This document shows positions 20,601 through 30,142 of a DNA stretch of 64,000 nt, in pieces (within the stretch, counting starts at the first letter, position 1; each line of letters starts with the position of its first letter). The notes below the pieces were generated by a model, which was given only the letters and a program-made list of their open reading frames with translations, was not told the DNA's origin and ran no database searches. This DNA is from Thysanoteuthis rhombus (Eukaryota; Mollusca; Cephalopoda; Oegopsida; Thysanoteuthidae). A program made the translations under genes and the position numbers. Location: assembly GCA_963457665.1 (NCBI GenBank), contig OY735237.1, forward strand, positions 5,640,332 through 5,704,331. Direction: 5' to 3'.

Positions 20601-22085
20601 CATTTTCTTATTTATTTATTTATCTTTTTTTTTTCTTTGTGGAAACAAATCTTGCATAATGGGAGGATCTATAATCCTTAGCCTAACAGTTATTAACTGA
20701 ATTTCGACCTGATATTTCACTGTATAATATTCAATCTATGTGATTAATAACCACCCCTGAATTAAGTGCATTGACAGAGAAAGTAATTATATTGTGAAAT
20801 TAAGTCTTTTCTCATAAGGCAGGAAGCTTATTGATATACTTAGATATACCTATCCACATATATGGATACACATTGTGTTTATATATATATGTGTGTGTGT
20901 GTGTGTAACATTTTTCAGTAAGAGCATAGATACTACCCTCTGATCCTAAACAGAGAGCTGGGTTGTAACACTTTGATCCCAGAGATAGCATACAAATACT
21001 CTGATCTTGAGCAGAAGTACAACTCCATATGTACCAAGTCATATCATTCTTGACGGGTATTATGCCAGTATGTATATAAAATATTTCTTTCTTGTCAGGG
21101 TCAGGGTTAACAAGCCTGTTTGACTTGCTTTTAGGAATGAATTCTGTTGTTTCTTCATTGGAAGAAATCTTTTTATTGCCAGATTGTGAATAATTTCCTC
21201 ACTTGTTTTATTCTTGTTTATGGTTTACTGTTGCTTGAACATAGAAAAGCTGTTTAGATTTAGGATAAGCCATACAAGAGGCCTCCATCTTGAAATCTTC
21301 AAAAGGCATGTAGTTGGCATTACATCAGGAAACACTTCAACCAAAGAGTAATCAACAACTGGAATCAATTGCCCAAAGAAGCTGTAAACACAAAAAACAG
21401 AGTACAATTCAAGACTATCATTGACAAGGAGTTCAGATTAGGTGCTTAATTGGTGGGGGTTGAAATAAGCAACAGGGTTGGGAAATCTGTCCCAATTTAA
21501 TAAGTGGTGGGTGGGTAAGAGATTATGGACACCGACTCTCTTTAGTAGGAACAAAGTCACTTGAGAAAGATTTATAATAGAAGTTGGGTAGGCACATGAG
21601 AACTATAAATGTACAGTATTGACAGAAACGAGAAAATTCTTTTGTTTGTGCTAAGTCTTTTGATGGTACAAAATTTTAAATCTCTGAAATTAGCAGATGC
21701 TATTAGTTTAACCAAGTTCTCCTTTTCATTATTTATTCACTGATTTCAATGATTTTAAGGTGTAAACCCTTCTGACCGATCTCAAAAATTAAATGGTGCC
21801 CCTAATAAGAGATGGGAGGGGGGGCACCCGAAGGTATTTGATCTAATATTTCTGTCCCCATCCCACATACATACACACACACACACATTTATTGCCCCAT
21901 CCTGAACTAAGGAATTTCAAATTCCAAAATTTCTCTTTTTAAGGGAACACGATGACTCCTCATTATACACCAATTTACTTAGACTAGTGTCCTCATCTTG
22001 ACAGTTATTTTTCAAACCAAACCTCCTATTCAATCTACGGTTCGGAATTCCTAAAAAGTTACCAACTTCGATAGACACCTAAATA
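20600..22085. other. intergenic, nothing recognised
   Basis: AT-rich; contains (TA)n(TG)n at about 20879-20907 and (CA)n near 21867. No coding signal. Confidence 0.4.
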
Positions 22086-22175
22086 AAACCAGAGGTAACT
22101 ACAGCCGAAATGTTGTGACTTCAACAACCAAGATGAGGACACTCATCCGAATGAATCAATGTTTAATAATGATGA
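22086..22175 (+). repeat. SINE 3'-end fragment, hammerhead-like tail family
   Basis: CAGCCGAAATGTTGTGACTTCAACAACCAAGATGAGGACACTCATCCGAATGAATCAATGTTTAATAA-like blocks match 17234-17310 and, more distantly, the 137-553 arms. Confidence 0.5.
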
Positions 22176-22704
22176 TTCGTCATTTCAGGAATGCAGACAG
22201 AAATGATCAATCATCTTCATCCACTTTGTGTCCTGTATTGATTTCTACTTTGTATTTCTTATGAAACGTCTCTGAGGCATTTTGCCATCTGGTTGTCCTA
22301 TTCCGAAGTGACCTTGGTTTTAATGTTTCTTCTTCTTCTTCTACAGTTATGAATTTGACCTTCCACAAAACTGGTTTTAGAAACTTGTCTCATCTTGTCC
22401 CTCATCCAGTAATCCCTAAACTAACGAGCTTTTTGGTTGGTTAGTTCAGTTTATGTAAACAACCAAAAGGGGAAAGAGGAGAATGTGTGACATCATTAAA
22501 AGAACATCTATTCTGGTCAATAGATGATGTATCAAGCATTTGTTCTTTTTATAGTATCGCTAAGTATCATTATTGATAAATAAAACTTTCTGCAAACTTT
22601 CGGCTATAATCAGCTAAACTATTCTATTTCCTGCTAACTTTATAGCTAAAAATGTTATACCCATATAAAGCCCACTTGTCAAATGAAATAACCTTATACT
22701 AAGA

Positions 22705-23143
22705 CTCCAGAACAAATTATTGATAAAAATTGTATACTTGGAGCTGAAACATGGAACCTAAGCAAGAGACTGACCTGTAAAATGAGAACCATGCAACGTG
22801 CACATGAGAGAATCAGGCTCAACCTCACATGGAGAGACCACAAGACAGCACAGTATATTAGGGGAAAAACAAGTGTCGGAGACATCCTAGAAACTGTTAG
22901 GAAACTCAAATGGCAATGGGCTGGCCTTGTTGCAAGAATGGCAGGCAACCGATGTATATCAATTCACAACATGGATCCCAGAGGTCAAATTTAGAAAAGA
23001 GGCTGGCAGAATATGAGATGGCAAGACAAACTGGACAGGCTTAGAAAATAATGGCTCTGCAATGCCCACAATAGATACACCTTCCCTATGATTTGACACA
23101 TCCATGTCTAACAACGAACGATAAAAGACTGATGATGATGATA
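22705..23143 (+). mobile_element. 5'-truncated RTE-type LINE, copy 2
   Basis: It translates to GAETWNLSKRLTCKMRTMQ, HERIRLNLTWRDHKTAQYIR and KLKWQWAGLVARM, the C-terminal region of RTE-type reverse transcriptases. It ends in AAAAGACTGATGATGATGATAA, the short (TGA)n tail typical of the clade. It is highly similar to the C-terminus at 27800-28185. The copy is truncated and carries stops. Confidence 0.85.
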
Positions 23144-23399
23144 AATTTCTTTTTTTGATAGCCAGATTTTCGAATGAACATTCTTCACTTTTCTCTTGCT
23201 ACTACTGCTTTGTTCAGAATCCCTTCAAAATTGAAAATTACAGATATGTATATAAGGATGGTAGATGCATTGTTGAACTTATGGTTCTTGTTTTTTTAGT
23301 TTTTTTTCTTGAAATTTCAATTTTGTTTCATGCTTCTGTATTGGAAACTGTCAACATAGGTTTCTTTAGTTTTCAATGTTATTATAAATATTACACTAG

Positions 23400-23560
23400 T
23401 ACATTGATAAGTTTGTAGCCAAATGCTGAAAAAAAAAAGCAAATATTTATTTTTTAACATAGTATCCTCCCTTGCCAATGCACTTGATTCAGTGGTGAAC
23501 GTCAGTATTACAATGAAAATTTCTGATAAGAATTCAGTGATCACAGGCATCCTCCATTAT
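23400..23560 (-). pseudogene. mariner transposase C-terminal relic
   Basis: The reverse strand (about 23493-23450) encodes IKCIGKGGYYVKK followed by a stop, matching the mariner C-terminal pattern W(x)KCIxxxGxYVEK. Upstream sequence is frameshifted. A poly(A)/poly(T)-rich end follows. Confidence 0.55.
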
Positions 23561-23601
23561 AATGCTGGTTCAAGACAGCCAATTGTGTTTTAATTAGTAA
23601 A

Positions 23602-23983
23602 GTAAAGCATCTCGTCTCTCAAAAGACCTCTCCCAATGGAGTATGACAGCTGGTGATGAAGTCCCAGCTTCTTTTGCATGCGGCAGTTTAGTGATCCTCT
23701 CAAATCTGGCGAAGACCAAGATTTTATGACTATCCACTTGGCAAAGGTATTCTGCCACCCTAATCACACAGCAGCTAATTGAGTACACAGGAAAATTTGT
23801 CTTATTGAAGTTTTTCACTCATACTGGGAATTGAACCCAAGACCTTTTATGTATGAGGCAGATGTGCTAACCATTTCACCTAATGAAGAGTTTTCCACAC
23901 TCTAAGCTCATATCCAGAATCAAAACCAAGACCTTTTGCGTGTAAGACAGACGTACTAACCATAACACTATCCGGGCGGATGC
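23602..23983 (-). mobile_element. tRNA-derived SINE with duplicated head
   Basis: On the minus strand two tRNA-like heads occur in tandem (about 23983-23913 and 23885-23826). Each has a box A-like TAGTGTTATGGTTAG or TGAAATGGTTAGC block and a box B-like segment, separated by a repeated TAGAGTGTGGAAAACTCTTC-like linker. The normal body (TCAGCAGC... to GATGCTTTACTTT) follows. Other copies have one head. Confidence 0.7.
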
Positions 23984-24104
23984 ATTATAATCAAGCAGTG
24001 AAAAAATTTTGCTATTTTGAAACTAGATTGATATTTTGAGTTTCATCATCAACCCATATTATAATGCAAACCGCTCTTCAACAGGGAAGGCCAGTAGCTA
24101 CATG

Positions 24105-24245
24105 TCAGGTTGTCCCAGAAACTAAATATTTCTGATGTCAGTCGAGAGATTATGTTTTTAATTAACTTTGAATCAATTCATCTTCAGTGTGACAATTTCA
24201 AATTTGCCTTGAACTTGTACAGACATGTCAGCCAATCCTCACCGG
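24105..24245 (+). repeat. possible mariner end
   Basis: CAGGTTGTCCCAGAAAC at 24106 resembles a mariner inverted terminus. No opposite end was found, so this may be a solo fragment. Confidence 0.3.
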
Positions 24246-24299
24246 CTATTTGTAAAAAAAAATCCTAATCCATATAATTGATGGTAGGGATACCTGTTC

Positions 24300-24430
24300 T
24301 GAAGTAATGGCTAACAAGCTCATCACAAACCAGATGCTTGTAATTAATTCAATCCCCATTGGATGCTCATATATTATGACCATGTGGTAGACTAAGCTTA
24401 GTCAGTATCCACTCAGTATGCTCTAAAAAC
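24300..24430 (+). repeat. tRNA-like SINE, GACTAAGCTTAGT family
   Basis: GTAATGGCTAACAAGCTCATCACAAACC (box A-like) and AATTCAATCCCCATTGGATGCTCA (box B-like) are followed by ATGACCATGTGGTAGACTAAGCTTAG. The same 3' block order recurs at about 41570-41780 and 45000-45160. Confidence 0.5.
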
Positions 24431-24442
24431 AACTTTTCCTTC

Positions 24443-24447
<5 letters not shown>

Positions 24448-24488
<41 letters not shown>
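24448..24488. repeat. (TA)n microsatellite at SINE tail
   Basis: About 20 TA units abutting the 3' end of the minus-strand hammerhead-SINE copy 2. Confidence 0.95.
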
Positions 24489-24493
<5 letters not shown>

Positions 24494-24494
<1 letters not shown>

Positions 24495-24690
24495 GTCATC
24501 CACAGACAGCAGTTTCATTGTATTACAACTAATCAGTGTGGCTATAGACTATCCATTATCCCATCCAGTACCACAAGGTGGGATCGAAACTTTTGCTTCA
24601 GACCCAGAGGCTGGCATTTCACCCCTACCCTACCAGTGACTTCTGCTTTCAGCAGTAGTACTTTACACGCAATAATATACACTGGTTAAT
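24494..24690 (-). mobile_element. tRNA-derived SINE with hammerhead motif, copy 2
   Basis: On the minus strand a tRNA-like segment (about 24630-24580) is followed by the conserved link and a decayed hammerhead (24541-24500), then (TA)n. In the hammerhead the core reads CUGAUUA (G8 lost) and stem III is CUGCUG, so it should be inactive. Stem II and stem I still pair. Confidence 0.65.
24500..24541 (-). ncRNA. decayed type I hammerhead
   Basis: Stem I CCACA/UGUGG, stem II GUUGU-AAU-ACAAU and GAAA are retained. CUGANGA is altered at the essential G8 position (CUGAUUA), predicting loss of cleavage. Confidence 0.6.
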
Positions 24691-24946
24691 CCTAGATGGA
24701 TTCAACAAAATAGACTTTCTGCAAATCTAATTTACAAGTGTAAATGTGTTCATAAATGAAATTTATATAATAGTCAACATTATGATGTAATACTTAGCAT
24801 TTAAATATAAGCTATTACTATCAACATTTTTAATATACTTTGATATATTTCAAACTTCTCAAAACTCAAAAACACTTTCTTTAATATTTAAGTTGATCAA
24901 ATCAAAATATAGTAACCATGATTTCTTATGACAGGTCAGTATTCAT

Positions 24947-25275
24947 ACAAAAAGCGAAGGTAAAGCATCTGTCTCTTAAGAGACAACTTCCATTGAAGTA
25001 TTAACAGCCGGTGACAAAGTCCCTGTTTCCTTAGCATGCATCAGCTTAGTTATCCTTACAAGTTTTCATAACCCCTTCCCTGGTAAAACTCAAGTCCACT
25101 GAGGGGATACCTTCACCCTAATCACACAGCTTAGAGTGTACTCAATTAGCTGCTGAGTGCACAGAGAAATTTGTCTTGAAGAGTTTTCCACTCTCTACAC
25201 TCATACCGGGAATTGAACCTGGGACCTTCTGCGAGGCAGATATGCTAACCATTACACTATCCAAGTGGACGCAAA
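24947..25275 (-). mobile_element. full-length tRNA-derived SINE with 9-bp duplication
   Basis: The minus-strand head starts at 25275, with box A-like TAGTGTAATGGTTAGC and box B-like GGTTCAATTCCCGG near 25205. The body of about 240 bp contains CTCAGCAGCTAATTGAGTAC, AACTTGTAAGGATAACTAAG and a 3' end GATGCTTTACCTT. It is flanked by AGTATTCAT at 24938-24946 and 25276-25284. The head resembles a tRNA (Val/Glu-like) but this is only suggestive. It is the best-preserved copy of this family in the window. Confidence 0.8.
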
Positions 25276-25688
25276 AGTATTCATTTGTTGTATTACACAG
25301 CGATATCTAAGTACAGATTCGCTGAATGTAGACTACTCAACCCCAGATTAGTATTTTTTTATTCTTTTATTGGGTTTTTTTTATCTGATTTTCAAATTTG
25401 TTTTTCCATGTTCTTTCCTTTGACTTTTTCATTTTTTTTTTTTTTTCCTTACATCATTACTTTTTAGTTCTTACAAAGCACAGCTTAGTCTGGTTCAAGG
25501 CTACTAGTGTACAGCACCCCGAAAAGATGGAACTTGTTACAGTCGTAAAGATCTGCAAGACTGATTAGCTGATCATTACTCGGCGTCAAGGAGAATGCCC
25601 GTTCCTGCTGAGCCAACGGTCCTGAAAGGCCCAGCTGCATCTCTTGCCTTGGGTGGGAGTGATGCCTCCCAACAGTGTCACCATACAA

Positions 25689-26110
25689 CTGCTGGAGAGG
25701 TACAAGCTAAATGTTATCCAAGTCTATGCTCCCACCTCGCAATCAACCGAAGAAGAAATAAACAACTTATATGATGACTTGATTTCCCTACTCCAAGATA
25801 CCAAAAGACACTTCAATATCATCATGGGAGATTTCAACACACAAGTAGGACAAGGAAATGAACGCTGCATCAGAGAATTTGGATACAAAAGACGAAACGA
25901 GAGAAGTGAGGACCTGGTAAAATTTTGCAACGGCAAACAACTTCAAAATTATGAATACTTACTTCAAAATGAAACCCAAAAGAAAATGGACTTGGAAGAG
26001 CCCCAACCATGAAACCAAAAACGAAATAGACTACATTTTATCAGACAAAAGCCGCACCATCAAAGATATCTAAATCCTAAACCAAGTGAATGGATGGAGC
26101 GACCATAGAA
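25689..26110 (+). pseudogene. LINE endonuclease domain, truncated
   Basis: LNVIQVYAPTSQSTEEEINN and IIMGDFNTQVG are the central endonuclease/exonuclease/phosphatase motifs. After a frameshift near 25975 the frame reads NEIDYILSDKSR and, past a TAA at 26073, WSDHRMVRC, giving the catalytic D-x-I and SDHR motifs. The N-terminal NxWN and catalytic Glu motifs are absent. Confidence 0.85.
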
Positions 26111-26117
26111 TGGTAAG

Positions 26118-27995
26118 ATGCAAATAAACACAAGTAAAGAACGCAGGAAAATGTTCCACACTAGGCCGCAGCCACTAAACGTACCAAATGAACTCACCTC
26201 AGCCTTCAAGCTAGAGTTGAAAAACAGATTTGATATCCTTACCAATGAAAACGACACCAACGTCAACGAATTCCACAACAAAATAACAACCTCTCTATTA
26301 GAAGCAGTGCATAAGTTCAAACCAAGAAACTCAGCAACCATTAGCAAAATCTCAGATGGTACCAGGAAACTGAATGAAAAGCGCAGAAACCTCAAACCAC
26401 CAACGACCAAAAGGGAGAAAATAAAAGAAATCAAACTGAACAAAACAATAAAGAAGAAACTAAAAGAAGACAAAAGAAGGTATACGGCAGCCATCATCGA
26501 GACCAACCTTGAAAAACGTTGAGGATTTAAAGCAATAAACAAAGCTCTCAGTACAGGAAAGAAACAGATAACTAGCATTCTCGAAGCAAACAGAGACAGA
26601 ATAGTTGAATGCGCCCAAGAATTTCACCAGGAACTCTACTCTTCAAAACATGGACAATACAACAATGACCAGAATACACAAGATGCCGACAATCAGTCCG
26701 AAGACTTCCCCGAAGTTACACCATGGGAAGTAAAGCAAGCCATTAAACAAATAAAAAAAGGAAAAGCCCCTGGACCAGATAACATCACCATTGATCTACT
26801 CAAAAAAGTTGGTAAAAGAGTCAACAGAAAGCTAGTTATTCTATTCAACTTGAGTATGAAACAGAGTAAAGTCCTGAAAGACTGGAACACTGCTATTATA
26901 ATGCTTCTACACAAAAAAGGTAACCCCATAGACCTCAACAACTACAGACCTAAAAGCCTGCTCAACTGCATATATAAACTTTTCACAAAAATCATCACCA
27001 ACCAGATCACTAAAACACTAGATGAGAATCAACCACGGGAACAGGCTGGATTTAGAAGAAATTACTCGACCACGGACCATCTTCATTCAATAAATCAGCT
27101 AAAAGAGAAGGCAGCAGAATACAAAATGCCACTCGCTGTAGCATTTATAGACTTCAAGAAGGCATTCGACTCTGTAGAAAGACATGAAGGCCATCACCCT
27201 ACAAGGTGTAGACTCTATATATGTTAAAGTAATGCAACACATATACAACCACAGCAACTCCTTCATTAGGCTACATAAGGACTCCGAAACGTTTCAGCTC
27301 CAAAAAGGAGTAAGACAAGGTGATACCAGCTCACCCAAACTCTTTACAGCCTGCCTTGAGAAGATCTTCCGGAACATGGACTGGGAAAATAGAGGAATCA
27401 AAATAGATAGCAGATACTTGAGTAACCTTAGATTTGCAGACGACATCGTCCTTTTTGCAGAGAACCTACACGACCTCCAACTAATGCTAAATGATCTAAA
27501 CGAAGAAAGCAAAAAAGTCGGCCTACACATGAACTTCAGTAATACAAAAAATCATGTGCAATAATCATGTTGAAAATAAGAACGTAACTGTCAAGATAGA
27601 AGATGCAAAACTCGGCAAGGTAGACCACTACATCTACCTAGGACAACGAATTTTCAGGAGACCCTCAAAAAAGGATGAAATCAAGCAAAGAATCACTTTG
27701 GGATGGCAAGCCTTTGGCAGAGCAAGCTCAAATTTCAAGAACCAGATGATCCCAATAATCCTAAAAAGAAGAGTATACAACCAATGCATTCTCCTGATAG
27801 TCACTTATGTAGCTGAAACATGGAACCTAACCAAGAGACAGACCTATAAACTAAGAAGTATGCAACGTGTGCATGAGAGAATCATGCTCAACCTTAGCTG
27901 GAGAGACCACAAGACAGCACAGTATATAAGGAAGATATTAAAAGACTCAAATGGCAATGGGCAGGCCATGTTGCAAGGATGAAAGACAACCGATA
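26118..27995 (+). pseudogene. LINE reverse transcriptase, frameshifted
   Basis: The order is a basic linker (26118-26522, Lys-rich), a stop at 26519-26521, then the RT fingers GKAPGPDNITIDLLKK, NNYRPKSLLNCIYKL, AGFRRNYSTTDHL, motif A AVAFIDFKKAFDSV (27138-27177) and a frameshift at about 27185. Then motif B GVRQGDTSSPKLFTACLEKI and motif C FADDIVLFAE (27435-27464). A stop and frameshift near 27560 precede HYIYLGQRIF and the C-terminal ETWNLTKRQTYKLRSMQ and WRDHKTAQYIR segments. The catalytic FADD Asp pair is intact. Confidence 0.88.
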
Positions 27996-28185
27996 GACAT
28001 CACTACTCACAACATGGATCCTCTGAGATCACATAAGAAACCAAGGCCAACAGAACACAAGATGGAGAGATGAACTGGACAGATTCAGGAAATACTGGCT
28101 CCGCGATGCCCATGATAGACCTTCCCCACGATTCGCCACAATTCTCTATGTCCAACAACGGACGTTAAAAGACTGATGATGACTC

Positions 28186-29695
28186 AGCATCTCTTGTCAA
28201 TGATAAATGGGTACCTCAATAGGGAACAGCACGAGTGTTAAATCTCCGTCTTTTGATAGAATTCCCTCTTTGACATCTAAAAATTTGGCAGTGTGCAGGT
28301 AGCTTGATTAAAGCAGAAGTGCTCAAATATTTTCCACCAGTCCTGAAGATCAGGGTTCAAGCTAAAGTAAAGGTCCACATTTCAAGTATTGATTTCTATC
28401 ATTAGCAAACCCTCCTCATTTAGGAGAGAGAAGGAGCACTATCTTGTCATGCACTTAGCTGAATTTTACCATGTGTTGCTTTCGGCTGTGAATCTTACAC
28501 ATGTCATCTAAAGTTTGGGATTGAAGTAAAAAATGAGACACAAGACAGTTCTTTAGAAAAAAATAATAGAAATTCTTTATTTTACTTGGTACATCAGACA
28601 CTAGGAATAGTGTCACTCGATCAGGAATCAATTAGTTGCGAGATTTTTTTCATGTAGCTAATTGAGCCAGGGTACCTTATATTCATTCAAATATTATTAA
28701 AGCTGCTTTCTTATTATTTCTGTTTTAGTAGATATCCATCTTCTCACACTAACCAATAAACTAATTGTTTAATCTTAAATTAATTTTAACTGCAACAGAA
28801 AACCATACTTTGGTTGAAGTATATTTATTATGAATACAATGCACAAAATAGTATTAGGAGTTAGATCAGAATCAGTTGAAAAAATGAGGGACTTTTACTC
28901 AACCACCTTTTTTTTTGTTTGTTTGTAGACAGCAAGGAGAGAGATAGCTTACTGGAGGTTTGAAGTTATACTTAGAGGAGAAGGAAGAGGCTAAATTTGG
29001 TGCAAATTAAAAGCAGAGAAAATATGACATTTGAAATTGATAGGAAGAAAGAGAAAACTTTGAAGGAGTGTACAGCCTAAATAAAATTAGTTCTCACTTT
29101 TCCATATCACATGAGGCCACACTTCATTGTCAGTTGGAAAATTATACAACTAATGGCATTTCAAGTTTGATCTCATTATGAGAGTTCAAAATTCTAGAAA
29201 GGCACCAATTTTTATCTTCTCCCTAAAGAATTCTTAAGGTACTGGAGGAAAAATGTTAGGTTGCCTTCAAAGAAACCTAACAATCCTTGATATAGCTAGC
29301 AAGCTCTCAGTCTATCTTTGACAAGAAACAGAAATGGGTATTGTGATCACAAATATGAAATATTTTCTGCCATGTCTATGTGTGTTCATTTACTGGATGC
29401 CTCTTAATACAACTACTGCTACTTCTGGTACGGTGTCTATTTCATTTTTTACCCAAAATGAATACAATAACTTTTGTGCTAACATTCCAAATTAATATGT
29501 AAACATACCATTAACAGAGCTAAGGGGTATTTACTAGTATGCTCTTTTCAGAGGCCTGGGTCAGCAATAATAGAGATTCCTTCCAAAAATTTTACCCTAG
29601 TTCACAAATAATTGATCAGTGTCAAGCAGAAGAACTAAAAAATTTCCAACATAAATCATGAACTAATTATCTTGATTTATTTTCTAATAGAAAAA
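28186..29695. other. intergenic, nothing recognised
   Basis: AT-rich flank between the LINE and the paired SINEs at 29700. It contains TTTATT (AATAAA on the minus strand) at 28577 and 29676 that could serve DDX20, but nothing coding. Confidence 0.4.
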
Positions 29696-29699
29696 GCTT

Positions 29700-29835
29700 G
29701 TCAGCCATTATTAAATTTTGACCAGTATCTCTTTCATCTTAAATTTAGTTGCTTTTCATCTTAACTGCACATCATAGTCAGACTCAAACTCACATTTCTT
29801 CAGCATAATAGCTGCTCTATTGCTTGAGCTATGAA
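29700..29835 (-). repeat. tRNA-derived SINE, CTAGT-tail family, minus copy
   Basis: The minus strand has box A-like TAGCTCAAGCAATAGAGC (29835-29815) and box B-like GAGTTTGAGTCTGAC (29788-29774). The tail GATGAAAAGCAACTAAATTTAAG...GATACTGGTC runs to 29700. It is paired head-to-head with the plus copy that follows. Confidence 0.65.
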
Positions 29836-29875
29836 AGCTTTTTGGCTGGCAGGAGATAAAAATAAACCGTATAAT

Positions 29876-30045
29876 CTTAACTAGTGTGCTCAATCCCATA
29901 TTTATTTTAAAGGCAAAAGGGATGCCGGTTTGAGTCTTGGCAAGAGACTTCCTTTTTTTTCCCCAATCCACACCATCCACAGACTGATGGTCTCAGAGGT
30001 TGTGATAGAAAGCAACTAAAATTAGGATAAAAGAAATCCTAGTCC
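29876..30045 (+). repeat. tRNA-derived SINE, CTAGT-tail family, plus copy
   Basis: The head holds box A-like AGTGTGCTCAATCCC (29882) and box B-like GGTTTGAGTCTTGG (29927). The body is followed by the tail GAAAGCAACTAAAATTAGG...AATCCTAGTC. It lies within the likely 3' UTR or flank of DDX20. Confidence 0.6.
29901..29906 (-). terminator. candidate poly(A) signal for DDX20
   Basis: AATAAA on the minus strand, 237 nt after the DDX20 stop codon, inside the plus-strand SINE. Alternatives lie at 29676 and 28577. Sequence alone cannot decide. Confidence 0.3.
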
Positions 30046-30142
30046 CAAATTGTTTGTAAAGAGATTTTTAAGCTTCAGGCAGGAGAGGCTCGAAAACCAA
30101 GTTAGCCTGGCTAAGTTAAAACAAAGAGTCTAAGGAGGAGCA

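Larger units (their letters stand above)
25485..28185 (+). mobile_element. RTE-type LINE, long but disrupted copy
   Basis: Two coding portions, an apurinic-type endonuclease and a reverse transcriptase, are followed by a short 3' region ending in AAAAGACTGATGATGA. The element mobilises by target-primed reverse transcription. The endonuclease N-terminus is missing, and 25485-25688 does not read as the expected coding sequence. At least four frameshifts or stops (about 25975, 26073, 26520, 27185) make it inactive. Further 3' fragments lie at 22705-23143, 51668-51866 and 34690-34745, and in each case the tail is the same. Confidence 0.88.

Noticed and set aside
26060..26578. 172-codon open frame on the minus strand rich in Leu, Ser and Phe
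   Set aside because: It is the antisense shadow of the Lys-rich linker of the LINE reverse transcriptase frame on the plus strand.
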